Positions 1 through 9,474 of a stretch of DNA of 64,000 bases are shown in pieces. A program made the position numbers and the translations under genes. The stretch covers positions 16,381-80,380 of the forward strand of contig NZ_SMKT01000015.1 of NCBI RefSeq assembly GCF_004348735.1, in the 5' to 3' direction. The stretch's first letter is position 1; every line of letters starts with the position of its first letter. The stretch is from Actinomadura sp. KC06 (lineage in GTDB: Bacteria > Actinomycetota > Actinomycetes > Streptosporangiales > Streptosporangiaceae). Under the pieces are notes generated by a model. That model did not search any database and was not told the DNA's origin. It saw nothing but the letters and a program-made list of their open reading frames with translations.

Positions 1-87
1 GGCCCCGGCCACGAGGACGACCGGCGGGCCGTCGCCGGTCCGCTCGAACGCGATGGAGGTTCCGTCCGCTGAGATCGCTTTGTTCAT
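1..87 (-). CDS. Alpha/beta hydrolase, N-terminal fragment (runs off left edge)
   Basis: The complement reads ATG at 87 and starts MNKAISADGTSIAFERTGDG, followed by PPVVLVAGA, where the window ends after 29 codons. This opening (a short strand, then a G-D-G-P-P-V-V-L-V turn leading to the oxyanion region) is typical of alpha/beta hydrolases of the haloperoxidase/esterase kind. A GAGAGGA ribosome site lies 5-6 bases upstream of the ATG. The catalytic residues lie outside the window, so the substrate cannot be inferred. Confidence 0.7.
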   Translation of the reverse strand, partial: MNKAISADGTSIAFERTGDGPPVVLVAGA

Positions 88-137
88 GGTCGTCCTCTCA
101 TGATCGGGTCAGTCAGGCTATCGGTGCGGCGCCCCCT

Positions 138-518
138 TCACGACGACGATCGCGCCCCCGGCGCAGGTGACGGCGCCGCCCGTGAAGCGCCGTTGTCGAG
201 CAGGCGCATCTGCAGCAGCGCGGCCACGGCGGCGCACGCGACGGTGCCGAGGAGGCTGGCGGCGCCCAGCTCTCCGCGCACCGCGTACGAGGCGACCGAG
301 GCGGTGAAGACGCCGGTGCTCATCGCGAGCGCGAAGCCCAGCGCAGGCGCGGCGGACGGGCCGGGCAGCGCCGCCGCGGCCAGCAGCAGCGCGCACAGGA
401 TCAGGTCCGGCACGAGGAACAGGTTGTCGCCGCGCCAGGAGTCGTGCAGGAACAGAAAGGCGAACGTGGTCACGCTGATGAGGACCGCGAACGCGCGGGC
501 GAAGCCGATGAGGTTCAT
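138..518 (-). CDS. Small integral membrane protein, function unknown
   Basis: A 126-residue protein that starts MNLIGFARAFAVLISVTTFA. It has about four hydrophobic segments (roughly residues 5-22, 32-50, 54-72 and 82-104) separated by short polar loops, and a polar serine-rich tail. I chose the internal ATG at 518 because the upstream in-frame extension is arginine/proline-rich and looks non-coding. It lies divergent from the histidine kinase gene at 650, so the two may share a promoter region, but no function can be assigned. I do not recognise the family. Confidence 0.6.
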   Translation of the reverse strand: MNLIGFARAFAVLISVTTFAFLFLHDSWRGDNLFLVPDLILCALLLAAAALPGPSAAPALGFALAMSTGVFTASVASYAVRGELGAASLLGTVACAAVAALLQMRLLDNGASRAAPSPAPGARSSS

Positions 519-649
519 GGTCCCATCAGAGCGGGGACGCGCGTCCGGGCGCATCGGCCGGCGCGCCGCGACATCGCGGCCACCTGGAGGAGGGCGGGCT
601 CCTGCTCGCGGCGGAGGCCCCCGGCGGGCGGCGATTCTAGGATGAGAGC

Positions 650-1786
650 ATGTTCGCCGACCAGGTGGAGAGCCTGCTCTCACGCTGGTTCGTCCCGCTG
701 CGTGCGGGCCTTGGCGCCGTCCTGGCGGCCGGCGATCTCGCGCTCATGCACCGTCCGGAGCACGGCGCCGACTGGACGCTGGTGCTGGCGGCGTTCGGAA
801 CCTACACCGCTGCCGTACGGCTTCCGATGCCGGCCGTCGCCGGGCTGGCGGTGCTGCTGGGTCTCGCCGAGGCCACGGGCTCGGCCATGGTGATGCCGGT
901 GAAGGGCATGCTCGCGATCGCCCTGTTCGAGCTGGCGGTGCGCCGCCCGGCACGGGAGCTGCTCGCCGGAGCGGCGGCGTTCGCGCTGGCGGTCGGCTGC
1001 GGATGGATCGGCGACCCGCTCCGGACGGTCCCGCCCGCGCTGTTCCGGGTCGCGGTCTTCCTCACCGTCCTGCTGCTGGCGGGCGCCTACATCCGCTCCG
1101 CGCGGGCGGCCGCGCGGGCGGCGCGGGAGCGGGCCGCCGCCGAGACGCGCGCGGCCCGCACCACCGAGCGCACCGCGATCGCCCGCGAGCTGCACGACCT
1201 GGTGGCGCACCACGTCTCGTCGATGGTCCTGCGCGTCGGCGTGGCCCGGCACGTCCTCCCGGACGCCGGGCCCGAAGTCGGGGAGGTCCTGGACGACCTG
1301 CACGCCACCGGGACCGCGGCGCTCGACGATCTCGGCCGCCTGGTGGCGGTGCTGCGCGACCCGTCCACCGTGCACGGCGAGCCGCCGCAGGTGGAGCCGG
1401 CCGCGCTGCCGGCCGCGCTGGAACGCGTCGTCGAGCGGCGCCGGTCGGCGGGGCTGGCGGCCGAGGCGTCGATCGACCCGGCCGTGACCCGGCTGGCCCC
1501 GCACCAGGGCGTCACGATCCTGCGGCTGGTCCAGGAAGGACTCGCCAACGCCGCCAAGCACGCCGGGCCGCACGCCACCGTCCGCCTGTCCGTCCGGATC
1601 GACGGTGACGCCGCCCGCCTGGTCATCGACGACGACGGCCACGGCGCGCCGGGCGCTCCCGGCCACGGGCTCATCGGCATGCGCGAACGGGTGGACCTGC
1701 TCGGCGGCACCTTCGAGGCGGGTCCGACCGGATCCGGGTGGAGGCTGTCGGCCGAGCTCCCCCTGCCCGCGGCCGTACGCCCATGA
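650..1786 (+). CDS. Two-component sensor histidine kinase, NarL/DesK type
   Basis: A 378-residue membrane kinase. Hydrophobic helices fill roughly residues 15-148, followed by an arginine/alanine-rich linker. The HisKA_3 dimerisation helix contains the phosphoacceptor histidine near residue 182 (ARELHDLVAHH). The ATPase domain shows the N box (NAAKHAG), the G1 box (IDDDGHGAPG) and the GLIGMRERV motif typical of the HPK7 subfamily. There is no extracellular sensor domain, so the signal is probably sensed at or in the membrane. The gene overlaps the response regulator by four bases (ATGA), so the pair should be translationally coupled. The ligand and target genes are unknown. Confidence 0.93.
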   Translation: MFADQVESLLSRWFVPLRAGLGAVLAAGDLALMHRPEHGADWTLVLAAFGTYTAAVRLPMPAVAGLAVLLGLAEATGSAMVMPVKGMLAIALFELAVRRPARELLAGAAAFALAVGCGWIGDPLRTVPPALFRVAVFLTVLLLAGAYIRSARAAARAARERAAAETRAARTTERTAIARELHDLVAHHVSSMVLRVGVARHVLPDAGPEVGEVLDDLHATGTAALDDLGRLVAVLRDPSTVHGEPPQVEPAALPAALERVVERRRSAGLAAEASIDPAVTRLAPHQGVTILRLVQEGLANAAKHAGPHATVRLSVRIDGDAARLVIDDDGHGAPGAPGHGLIGMRERVDLLGGTFEAGPTGSGWRLSAELPLPAAVRP

Positions 1787-2439
1787 CCGATCGGGATGCC
1801 GCCGTGATCCGCGTTCTTGTCGCCGACGACCAGCGGCTCGTCCGGATGGGCCTGCGCATGCTCTGCGAGGCCGCCGACGACGTGCGGGTCGTCGCCGAGG
1901 CGGCCGACGGCCACGAGGCGGTGACCCTGACCGGACGGCTCGTCCCCGACGTGGTCCTCATGGACCTGCGCATGCCCGGCCTGGACGGCACCGCCGCCAC
2001 CGAGCGCATCATCGCGGCCCGTCCGGCCGCCCGGGTGCTGGCGCTGACGACCTTCGGCGACGACGACCACCTGTACCCCGCGCTCGCCGCCGGAGCCTGC
2101 GGATTCCTCCTCAAGAGCGCACCCCCGGGCGACCTGCTCGACGCCGTGCGCCGGGCGGCGGCGGGCGGCACGCCGTTCAGCCAGGAGGTGCTCGGACGCC
2201 TGGTCGAGCGGGCGGTGAGCGTCCCGGCCGCGGCCGACCCCGGCGACCTGACTCCGCGCGAGCGGGAGGTGCTGGTGCTGGTCGCCGCCGGGCTGTCCAA
2301 CCGGGAGATCGCCGCACGGCTGCACGTCGGGGTGACCACGGTGAAGACGCACGTGGCCGCGCTGCTGGCCAAGACCGGCTGCCCGAACCGGATCCGGCTG
2401 GCCGTGTTCGCCGTCCGCGCGGGCCTGGCGTCAGGCTGA
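1783..2439 (+). CDS. LuxR/NarL-family response regulator
   Basis: A 218-residue partner of the upstream kinase. The receiver domain starts with the acidic pair in VLVADDQ (residues 11-17), the phosphoacceptor is Asp61 in LMDLRMPG, and the conserved T/K positions follow. A LuxR-type helix-turn-helix occupies roughly residues 150-195 (LTPREREVL, then SNREIAARLHVGVTTVKTHV). The ATG at 1783 overlaps the kinase stop codon, which decides the start over an in-frame upstream ATG inside the kinase gene. It probably acts as a dimeric transcription factor. Target genes are not apparent from the window. Confidence 0.94.
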   Translation: MTDRDAAVIRVLVADDQRLVRMGLRMLCEAADDVRVVAEAADGHEAVTLTGRLVPDVVLMDLRMPGLDGTAATERIIAARPAARVLALTTFGDDDHLYPALAAGACGFLLKSAPPGDLLDAVRRAAAGGTPFSQEVLGRLVERAVSVPAAADPGDLTPREREVLVLVAAGLSNREIAARLHVGVTTVKTHVAALLAKTGCPNRIRLAVFAVRAGLASG

Positions 2440-2446
2440 CATGCGG

Positions 2447-2478
2447 CGGGCCCGCTCCGTGACGACAGAGCGGGCCCG
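2447..2478. terminator. Hairpin between convergent genes
   Basis: An 11-base arm CGGGCCCGCTC (2447-2457) pairs perfectly with GAGCGGGCCCG (2468-2478) across a 10-base loop. It lies between the ends of the response regulator and the convergent binding-protein gene. There is no T-run, so it is probably a bidirectional actinomycete-type terminator. Confidence 0.6.
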
Positions 2479-2494
2479 AGCGGAGCGGACGAGG

Positions 2495-3415
2495 TCAGGC
2501 CAGGCCGGACTTCTTGAGCCACTCTTCGGCGACCTTTTCCTGGTCGTCCTTGTCGATGGCGATGCGCTTCATCATGTCCAGGAGGTCCTGGGTGGTGAGC
2601 TTGGCGGAGACGGCGTTGAGGGCCGCCCGCGCCGTGTCGTTCACGGCCTTCTTGTGCACCAGCGGCGTCACGTTCTGGGCGCTGAAGACGTTCTTCGGGT
2701 CTTCGAGGACGACGAGCTTGTTCTGCTCGATGGTGGGGTCGGTGGTGAACAGGTCGGCGGCCTGGATCTTGTTCTCGACGAGGAGTTTCACCAGGGTGGC
2801 CTGGGCGCCGGCGTCGAACGGCTGGAACTTCTTGAACTCGAGGCCGTAGGCGCTCTTGAGGCCGACGAGCCCCTGCTGCCGCGTCTTGAACTCGGACGGG
2901 CCCGCGATGGTGAGCTCCCCGGCGACCGGCTTCAGGTCGGCGATGGACTTGAGGTTGTACTTCGCGGCGGTCTGCGGGTTGACGGTGACGGAGTCCTTGT
3001 CCTCGGCCTGGGCGGAGTTCAGGATCTCGACCTCGGCGGGCAGCTTGGCCTTCAGGGCCGCGTTGATCTCCTCGGTGGTCGCGGCCGTGCTGCTCTTGTC
3101 GACAGACGTGGTCAGCAGCGCGCCGTTGTACTCGGGCATGACGCTGATGCCGCCCTTGACGACCTGGTCGTAGTAGACCTCGCGGGCGCCGATGTTGAAC
3201 TTGCGGGTGACCTTGACGCCCTTCGCCTCCAGGGCCTGGGCGTAGAGCTCGCCGAGCAGGTTGCTCTCGGGGAAGTTGGCGCCGCCGACGGTGACGGTGC
3301 CGCTGTCGCCGCCACCGGCGAGCGGGTTGTCGTCGCCGGAGTCTCCGCCGCCGCAGGCGGACAGGGTCAGGGCGGCCACCAGGCCGACGACCGCGCCACG
3401 GATGAGTTTCTTCAT
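2495..3415 (-). CDS. proX: Betaine/choline-family ABC transporter substrate-binding lipoprotein
   Basis: A 306-residue lipoprotein. The signal peptide ends in the lipobox LTLSAC, giving a lipid-anchored Cys near residue 21, followed by a Gly/Asp-rich linker. The body has the OpuAC/ProX fold: VGGANFPESNLLGELYAQAL at the start, an MPEYNGALL segment, and the FTTDPTIEQNKLVVLED hinge region typical of quaternary-ammonium binders. It is the last gene of a four-gene operon (ATPase, permease, permease, binding protein), 16 bases after the second permease. The family binds glycine betaine, choline, carnitine or ergothioneine, and the sequence alone does not settle which. Confidence 0.92.
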   Translation of the reverse strand: MKKLIRGAVVGLVAALTLSACGGGDSGDDNPLAGGGDSGTVTVGGANFPESNLLGELYAQALEAKGVKVTRKFNIGAREVYYDQVVKGGISVMPEYNGALLTTSVDKSSTAATTEEINAALKAKLPAEVEILNSAQAEDKDSVTVNPQTAAKYNLKSIADLKPVAGELTIAGPSEFKTRQQGLVGLKSAYGLEFKKFQPFDAGAQATLVKLLVENKIQAADLFTTDPTIEQNKLVVLEDPKNVFSAQNVTPLVHKKAVNDTARAALNAVSAKLTTQDLLDMMKRIAIDKDDQEKVAEEWLKKSGLA

Positions 3416-3431
3416 TGTTCTGTTCCTTCGG

Positions 3432-4118
3432 TCAGGATGAACGGGCGGAGCCGAGCAGGCCCGGCGAGACGATGAGGCGGCGCAGGCCCGCGAAGATCAG
3501 CTGGACGATCAGCGCGAGCAGCACCACCAGGACGGTGCCCCCGATGACGAGCTGGTAGTCGTTGCGGGCCAGGCCGTCGATGATGTAGCGGCCGAGGCCG
3601 CCGAAGCCCGGGTAGGCGGCGATGGTGGCGGTGGCGACGACCTGGATCGCGGACGTCCGCAGCCCGAGCAGGATCAGCGGCAGCGCGATCGGCAGCTCGG
3701 CCCGCCACAGCACGCCCCAGCCGGTCATGCCCATGCCGCGGGCGGCGTCCTTGGCGTCGGCGTCGACGGCCCGGACGCCCTCGAAGGTGTTGACGAGGAT
3801 CGGCGGGACGGCCAGCGCGACCAGCGCGACCAGGACCGGCGTGATGCTGTACTCGATGACGACGACGAACAGCACCAGGCCGAACGTGGGGATCGCGCGG
3901 GCGACGTTGGCGAGGCTGATGGCGAGGAACCCGCCGCGCCCGGTGTGGCCGACGATGAGGCCGAGCGTCAGCCCGATCACGGCGGCGCAGAGCAGCGACA
4001 CCCCGCTGTAGTAGACGTGCTGGAGCAGGCGGTGCGGGATCCCGTCGGCGCCCTGCCATTGGGAGGACGCGGTCAGCCACGTCCAGAACAGGTCGATCTG
4101 GTTCCACAGGTCGTTCAC
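3432..4118 (-). CDS. proW: Betaine/choline-family ABC transporter permease (second permease)
   Basis: A 228-residue inner-membrane permease with about six helices and the binding-protein-dependent transport EAA-type loop (AARGMGMTGWGVLWRAELPIALPLILLGLR). It starts at GTG 4118, which overlaps the stop of the upstream permease by the GTGA arrangement, so the pair is translationally coupled. The N-terminal 40 residues are polar (NDLWNQIDLFWTWLTASSQW), as in OpuCD/ProW-type proteins. It should form a heterodimeric pore with the product of 4115-4768. Confidence 0.9.
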   Translation of the reverse strand: MNDLWNQIDLFWTWLTASSQWQGADGIPHRLLQHVYYSGVSLLCAAVIGLTLGLIVGHTGRGGFLAISLANVARAIPTFGLVLFVVVIEYSITPVLVALVALAVPPILVNTFEGVRAVDADAKDAARGMGMTGWGVLWRAELPIALPLILLGLRTSAIQVVATATIAAYPGFGGLGRYIIDGLARNDYQLVIGGTVLVVLLALIVQLIFAGLRRLIVSPGLLGSARSS

Positions 4119-4767
4119 GACGCCGCCTTCCCTCGCGCCCGCGCCCACGGGGTGAGCAGCCGCTGGACGGTGACCAGGAGCGCGTCGGTGACGAGCGCCA
4201 GCAGCACGATCAGGACGGTCGCGGCGACGATCTGCGTCTGGAACTGGAGCTGGTAGCCGCGGATGATGTCGTAGCCGAGCCCGCCCTGGCCGATCAGCTG
4301 CCCGACCGCGACGAGGCTGATGGACGACACCGCGGCGACCCGCGTCCCGGCGATGACGATGGGCACGGCGATCGGCAGCTCGACCTGCATGAGGCGGCGC
4401 AGCGTCCCGAACCCCATGGCGGTGGCGGCCTGCCGCACCGGCTCGGACACCGACGCGAGCCCGTCCACCACGTTGGGGATGAGCACCGACAGGCTGTAGA
4501 GCGTCAGCGGGATCATGACGGTGGCGGCGGTGAGCCCCGTGTACTGGATGAAGATCATGAACAGGGCGAGCGACGGGACCGCGTACAGGACGTTCGCGAT
4601 CGTCAGCGTCGGCGGGTAGAGCCAGCCCCAGCGGCGGCACAGCACGCCGAGCGGCAGCGAGATCAGCAGCCCGAACAGCACCGGCAGCAGCGCCAGCCTG
4701 AGATGGATCAGCGCGTGCTCGGTGAGCGTGTCCCTGTGGTCGGCGATCCAGGACCAGTCGATGTCCA

Positions 4768-4768
<1 letters not shown>
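4115..4768 (-). CDS. proW: Betaine/choline-family ABC transporter permease (first permease)
   Basis: A 217-residue permease that starts MDIDWSWIADHRDTLTEHAL. It has five to six membrane spans and an EAA-like coupling loop (ATAMGFGTLRRLMQVELPIAVPIVIAGTR). ATG 4768 shares one base with the ATPase stop codon, and its own stop overlaps the next permease. With the neighbouring genes it makes a complete OpuC-like importer. Two separate permease genes rather than one ProW is the usual actinobacterial arrangement. Confidence 0.91.
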
Positions 4769-5913
<1,145 letters not shown>

Positions 5914-6090
5914 CGATTCACTCCTCGCAGGGCGCCCTCGACGCCGACCATCGACTCCGGCTTCTGCCTGCCGTAACTCGCTTCTACCCAACCGTAACCA
6001 ATGGGTACGGTCAGCATGATGTCCCGGCGTGTCCGGAACTTCGGATCCTGAGCATAACGACCTGAAATGCAGGGAAAGTAGCGTTGCGCC

Positions 6091-7554
6091 GTGGAGGACA
6101 GCCGAATCGTTATCGACGGGACGGCGCTGAGCTGCGCGCAGGTGGTAAGAGCGGCCCGCGACGATGTGACGGTCGCCATAGCGCCGGACGGCGTCGACCG
6201 GGCCCGGGCGGCCTGGCGGACGGCCGCCGAGGTCGCCGCGTCGCAGCCGGTGTACGGGCGGACGACCGGCGTCGGCGCGAACCGCGCCGTCGACGTGGAG
6301 TGGGAGGACTCCGACGCCCACGGGCTGCGGCTGCTGCGCAGCCACGCGGCGGGCGCGGGTCCGCTGGTCGCGCCGGAGATCGTCCGGGCGATGCTGACGG
6401 TGCGGCTGAACCAGATCGCGGCGGGCGGCTCAGGCGTCGAGCCCGGCGTGCTCCAGGCGCTGGCGGACGTCCTCAACCTGGGCCTCCTTCCTCCGGTGCC
6501 GGTCTACGGCGCGATCGGGACGGGCGACCTGACCGCGCTGGCCTCGACGGCGCTGTGCCTGCTGGGCGAGCGGCCCTGGCGGCCGGGGCCGGACGGCGCG
6601 GCCGAGCGCGGCCCCGGCTACCGGCTGCGGTCGGCCGACGCGCTGGCGTTCATCAGCTCGAACGCGGCGACGCTCGGCGAGGCGGCGCTCGCGGTGGCGG
6701 ACCTGCGGGAGACGCTCGCCGCGTCCACGGTCGTCGCGGCGCTGTCGCATTTCGCCATCCGGGGGTCGGAGGAGCCGTACGCGCAGGCCGTGCAGGACGC
6801 GTGCCCCCACCTCGGCCAGCAGGACGTCGCGGCGGCGATGCGGACGCTGCTCGCGTTCGACCAGCCCACGCCCATGCGCATTCAGGACCCCTACGGCTAC
6901 CGGGCGTTTCCGCAGGTGCACGGCCCCGCGCTGGAAACGGCCGCCTACGCCGAGCAGGTCGTCACCCGGGAGATCAACGCCGCCGCGGAGAACCCCCTGG
7001 TGGACGTCCCCGGCCGGACGGTCTGGCACAACGGCAACTTCCACACCGCCTACGTCGGCCTCGCGCTCGACTCCGCCCGCGCCGCGCTGTTCCAGACGAT
7101 GGCGCTGGCCGCCGCCCGCCTCGGGACGCTCGCGGAACCGTCGTTCACCGGCCTCTACCCCTTCCAGGGCGCGACGGAGGCGTCGTCCGGGATCATGATC
7201 CTGGAGTATGTGGCGCACTCGTGCCTCGCGGACGTCCGCCGCCTCGCGACCCCGGCGGCGCTCGGCAGCGCGGTGCTGTCGCGCGGCGTCGAGGAGCACG
7301 CGGGCTTCTCCACCCAGTCGGCCCGCGCGAGCACGGACGCGGTCGCGGCCTACCGGCTCGGGCTCGGCTGCGAGCTGGTCGCGGCGGTGCGGGCGCTGCG
7401 GATGCAGGGCCGCGCGCCGTCCGGCGGGCCGCTCAGGTCGGCGCTCGACCTGGCGGCCGGCGTCCTGGACCCGCGCGTGGAGGACCGGCCGCTGGACGCC
7501 GACATCGCCGCCGCCGCGGACCTCCTCCCCCGCCTGGCCGGGCTCCACCCGTGA
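6091..7554 (+). CDS. Aromatic amino acid lyase-like protein with a Gly-Thr-Gly triad in place of Ala-Ser-Gly
   Basis: A 487-residue member of the HAL/PAL fold. It keeps the catalytic-tyrosine loop (YGRTTGVG, Tyr55), the RLNxxxxGxSG segment (VRLNQIAAGGSGV) and the NGNFH motif. The MIO-forming segment reads GAIGTGDLTALA, with Gly143-Thr144-Gly145 where histidine and phenylalanine lyases have Ala-Ser-Gly. Whether the electrophilic cofactor can form from Thr is unclear. Start GTG 6091 is preceded by AGGGAAAG. It is divergent from the betaine-type importer and convergent with a LacI regulator four bases away. It may be a lyase, mutase or inactive homologue. Confidence 0.82.
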   Translation: MEDSRIVIDGTALSCAQVVRAARDDVTVAIAPDGVDRARAAWRTAAEVAASQPVYGRTTGVGANRAVDVEWEDSDAHGLRLLRSHAAGAGPLVAPEIVRAMLTVRLNQIAAGGSGVEPGVLQALADVLNLGLLPPVPVYGAIGTGDLTALASTALCLLGERPWRPGPDGAAERGPGYRLRSADALAFISSNAATLGEAALAVADLRETLAASTVVAALSHFAIRGSEEPYAQAVQDACPHLGQQDVAAAMRTLLAFDQPTPMRIQDPYGYRAFPQVHGPALETAAYAEQVVTREINAAAENPLVDVPGRTVWHNGNFHTAYVGLALDSARAALFQTMALAAARLGTLAEPSFTGLYPFQGATEASSGIMILEYVAHSCLADVRRLATPAALGSAVLSRGVEEHAGFSTQSARASTDAVAAYRLGLGCELVAAVRALRMQGRAPSGGPLRSALDLAAGVLDPRVEDRPLDADIAAAADLLPRLAGLHP

Positions 7555-7557
7555 CCC

Positions 7558-8565
7558 CTAGCCGGGGTGTTCGCCGGTCGAGGCGCGGACGCGCAGGGAC
7601 GGTTCGCGGACGACGCGGCGCTTGCGCGGCTTGCCGTCGATGACGTCCACGACGAGGCGGACGGCGGAGTGCACGATGCCGTCGATGTCCCAGTCGACGG
7701 TGGTGAGCGGCGGGGTGAGCAGCGCGGACATCGGATGGTTGTCGTACCCGCAGACCGCGACGTCGCCGGGGACGGCCAGGCCCAGCTCGCGGGTGGCGGC
7801 GTAGACGCCGTAGGCGATCGAGTCGGCGAAGCAGAACACGGCGGACGGGCGGTCGGCGCCGCCGAGCACCCGCATGGCGACGTCGGTGGAGGCGGCGAGG
7901 GACTGCGGCACGACGACCACGTCCACCCGCAGGCCGAGCCGTTCGGCCTCGGCGTTCACGTGCACGTCGGCGGGGCGGTCGGGGGTGCTCGCGCCGGTCG
8001 GGGTGAACACGGTGACCCGCTGGTGCCCGAGGCCGCGGAGGTGCTCCAGCGCGAGCGTGACGCCGCGCCGGTTGTCGAACACGACCTCGCCCTGCGCCTG
8101 GCCGCCGTGCAGCGCGTCGCCGATGGACACGACCGGGATGGTGCCGGCGAGCTCCGTCCACAGCGCGGCGGACGGGTCGAGCGGCTGGACGATCAGGCCG
8201 TCCACCCGCTGGTCGCGCAGCCGCCGGGCGAGCGCCAGCTCCCGCTCGGGGTCGCCGCCCGCGTCCACGATCAGGGCGTAGCGGTCGCGGGCCAGCAGCG
8301 CCCGGCCGATGCCGACCGCGAGGGACTGCTGCCAGTAGTCCTCCAGCGAGCCGCACAGCAGCCCGACCTGGTCGGTGCGGCCGCGGGCCAGCGCCCGCGC
8401 GATCGGGTGGGCCTCGTAGCCGAGCTCGTCCGCCGCCGCGCGGACCCGCTCCTGCGTCTCCTCGGACGTCTGGATCCCGCGCAGCGCGTACGACACGGCC
8501 GCGGGCGACAGCCCCGTCGCCTGCGCCACTTCCCGGATGGTCGCGCGCTTGCGCTTCTCCGACAT
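7558..8565 (-). CDS. LacI-family transcriptional regulator
   Basis: A 335-residue repressor. The N-terminal helix-turn-helix (TIREVAQATGLSPAAVSYALRG split over residues 8-29) has the LacI-type second helix and the hinge region that reads minor-groove CG steps. A periplasmic-binding-like sensor domain follows (DQVGLLCGS, then DGLIVQPL, VFCFADSIAYG and VCGYDNHP). The ATG at 8565 was chosen over an upstream ATG because the conserved HTH begins a few residues later. It is divergent from the cysteine-dioxygenase-like gene, and the intergenic region contains a 13-bp tandem repeat. It may control that gene, the lyase-like gene, or both. Confidence 0.92.
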   Translation of the reverse strand: MSEKRKRATIREVAQATGLSPAAVSYALRGIQTSEETQERVRAAADELGYEAHPIARALARGRTDQVGLLCGSLEDYWQQSLAVGIGRALLARDRYALIVDAGGDPERELALARRLRDQRVDGLIVQPLDPSAALWTELAGTIPVVSIGDALHGGQAQGEVVFDNRRGVTLALEHLRGLGHQRVTVFTPTGASTPDRPADVHVNAEAERLGLRVDVVVVPQSLAASTDVAMRVLGGADRPSAVFCFADSIAYGVYAATRELGLAVPGDVAVCGYDNHPMSALLTPPLTTVDWDIDGIVHSAVRLVVDVIDGKPRKRRVVREPSLRVRASTGEHPG

Positions 8566-8631
8566 CCACCCAACCCTAATCGCCGCCACTGACACAACGG
8601 CGGACCCCACTTGACGGGACGATGTCTGAAC

Positions 8632-8680
8632 CGATTCACTGAAACGGTTAACTGATGCGGTTCACTGATACGGTTCAGTG
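8632..8680. repeat. Four tandem 13-bp repeats in a regulator intergenic region
   Basis: Four consecutive units: CGATTCACTGAAA (8632-8644), CGGTTAACTGATG (8645-8657), CGGTTCACTGATA (8658-8670) and CGGTTCAGTG (8671-8680). Outer CTGAACCG (8626-8633) and CGGTTCAG (8671-8678) form an inverted pair across the array. It lies between the divergent LacI-type regulator and the dioxygenase gene, 80-130 bases before the latter. It is probably a cluster of operator sites or a promoter-spanning control element. Confidence 0.6.
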
Positions 8681-8760
8681 CCTGTGTGCAGCCCGTTCGC
8701 CATGACGCCCGACGCGTTCGGACGAACGGGCGACGACGAGCGATCGAGAGGAGCGAACCC

Positions 8761-9285
8761 GTGTCGTCCGAGGTCCTGTCCCGCCCCGCCGGCTTCGAGG
8801 GCCCGCCCGGCCGTCCGCTCGACAAGCGCGAGCTGCGCGCGCTGGTCGACGGCCTCGCGGAGCGCCCCGGGCTGTGGCGGCAGCACGTCGCCTTCCCCGG
8901 CGGCCGGCGCCACTACGCCTCGCTCTACCGGGACGAGCACGTGGACGTCTGGCTCCTGTGCTGGACGCCGGAGAACGACACCGGCTGGCACGACCACGAC
9001 GTGTCGTCGGGCGCCGTCCGCGTCGTCGCCGGGGCGATCGAGGAGAACAACCCGCGGATCGGCGGCGACCCCATGCGCACGCTGGTCGGCGAGGGCCGGT
9101 CGTTCTGCTTCGGCCCCGACCACATCCACCGGCTGACGGGCGTGGACGACGCCAGCGTCTCCATCCACGCCTATTCGCCGCCGCTGACCCGTCTCGGCCA
9201 GTACACCATCGACGAATCGGGCGTCATGCGCCGCCTGACGGTCGACTACACGGAGGAGTTGCGGCCGCCGGAGGGTCCGTCCTGA
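8761..9285 (+). CDS. Cysteine dioxygenase-family protein (cupin thiol dioxygenase)
   Basis: A 174-residue cupin. The first metal-binding motif is GWHDHDVSSGAVRVVAG and the second region is FGPDHIHRLTG, followed by the family-typical SIHAYSPPL stretch. These supply the three histidines expected to bind Fe(II). The position that forms the Cys-Tyr crosslink in animal enzymes is Gly here, as in other bacterial members. The reaction would be thiol to sulfinate, with cysteine or 3-mercaptopropionate as substrate. GTG 8761 has GAGAGGAG seven bases upstream, which favours it over longer starts. It may serve sulfur metabolism linked to the nearby ergothioneine genes, but that is inference. Confidence 0.85.
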   Translation: MSSEVLSRPAGFEGPPGRPLDKRELRALVDGLAERPGLWRQHVAFPGGRRHYASLYRDEHVDVWLLCWTPENDTGWHDHDVSSGAVRVVAGAIEENNPRIGGDPMRTLVGEGRSFCFGPDHIHRLTGVDDASVSIHAYSPPLTRLGQYTIDESGVMRRLTVDYTEELRPPEGPS

Positions 9286-9307
9286 CGAGCCGCCCCGGGG
9301 GATGGAA

Positions 9308-9348
9308 CCTCCGGTGGGCCCGACCGGGGGAGACGAGCCCACCGGAGG
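9308..9348. terminator. 12-bp stem hairpin after the dioxygenase gene
   Basis: CCTCCGGTGGGC (9308-9319) pairs perfectly with GCCCACCGGAGG (9337-9348) around a 17-base loop, 22 bases after the dioxygenase stop. There is no T-run. It lies between two convergent genes. Confidence 0.55.
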
Positions 9349-9474
9349 CGGTGCGCCCGGCCGAAGCCCGCTCACATCGGCCGGACGCCCACATTCCCTT
9401 CAGCGCCTGTCCCCGCCGACATGTCACACCGCCCGCGAAATTCTCACGCCACGACGCCTCCTGCTAACGCGCCC

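Noticed and set aside
2441..3475. Long plus-strand reading frame opposite the binding-protein gene
   Set aside because: It is the reverse of the lipoprotein gene and has the low-information Gly/Leu/Val-rich pattern of an antisense frame.
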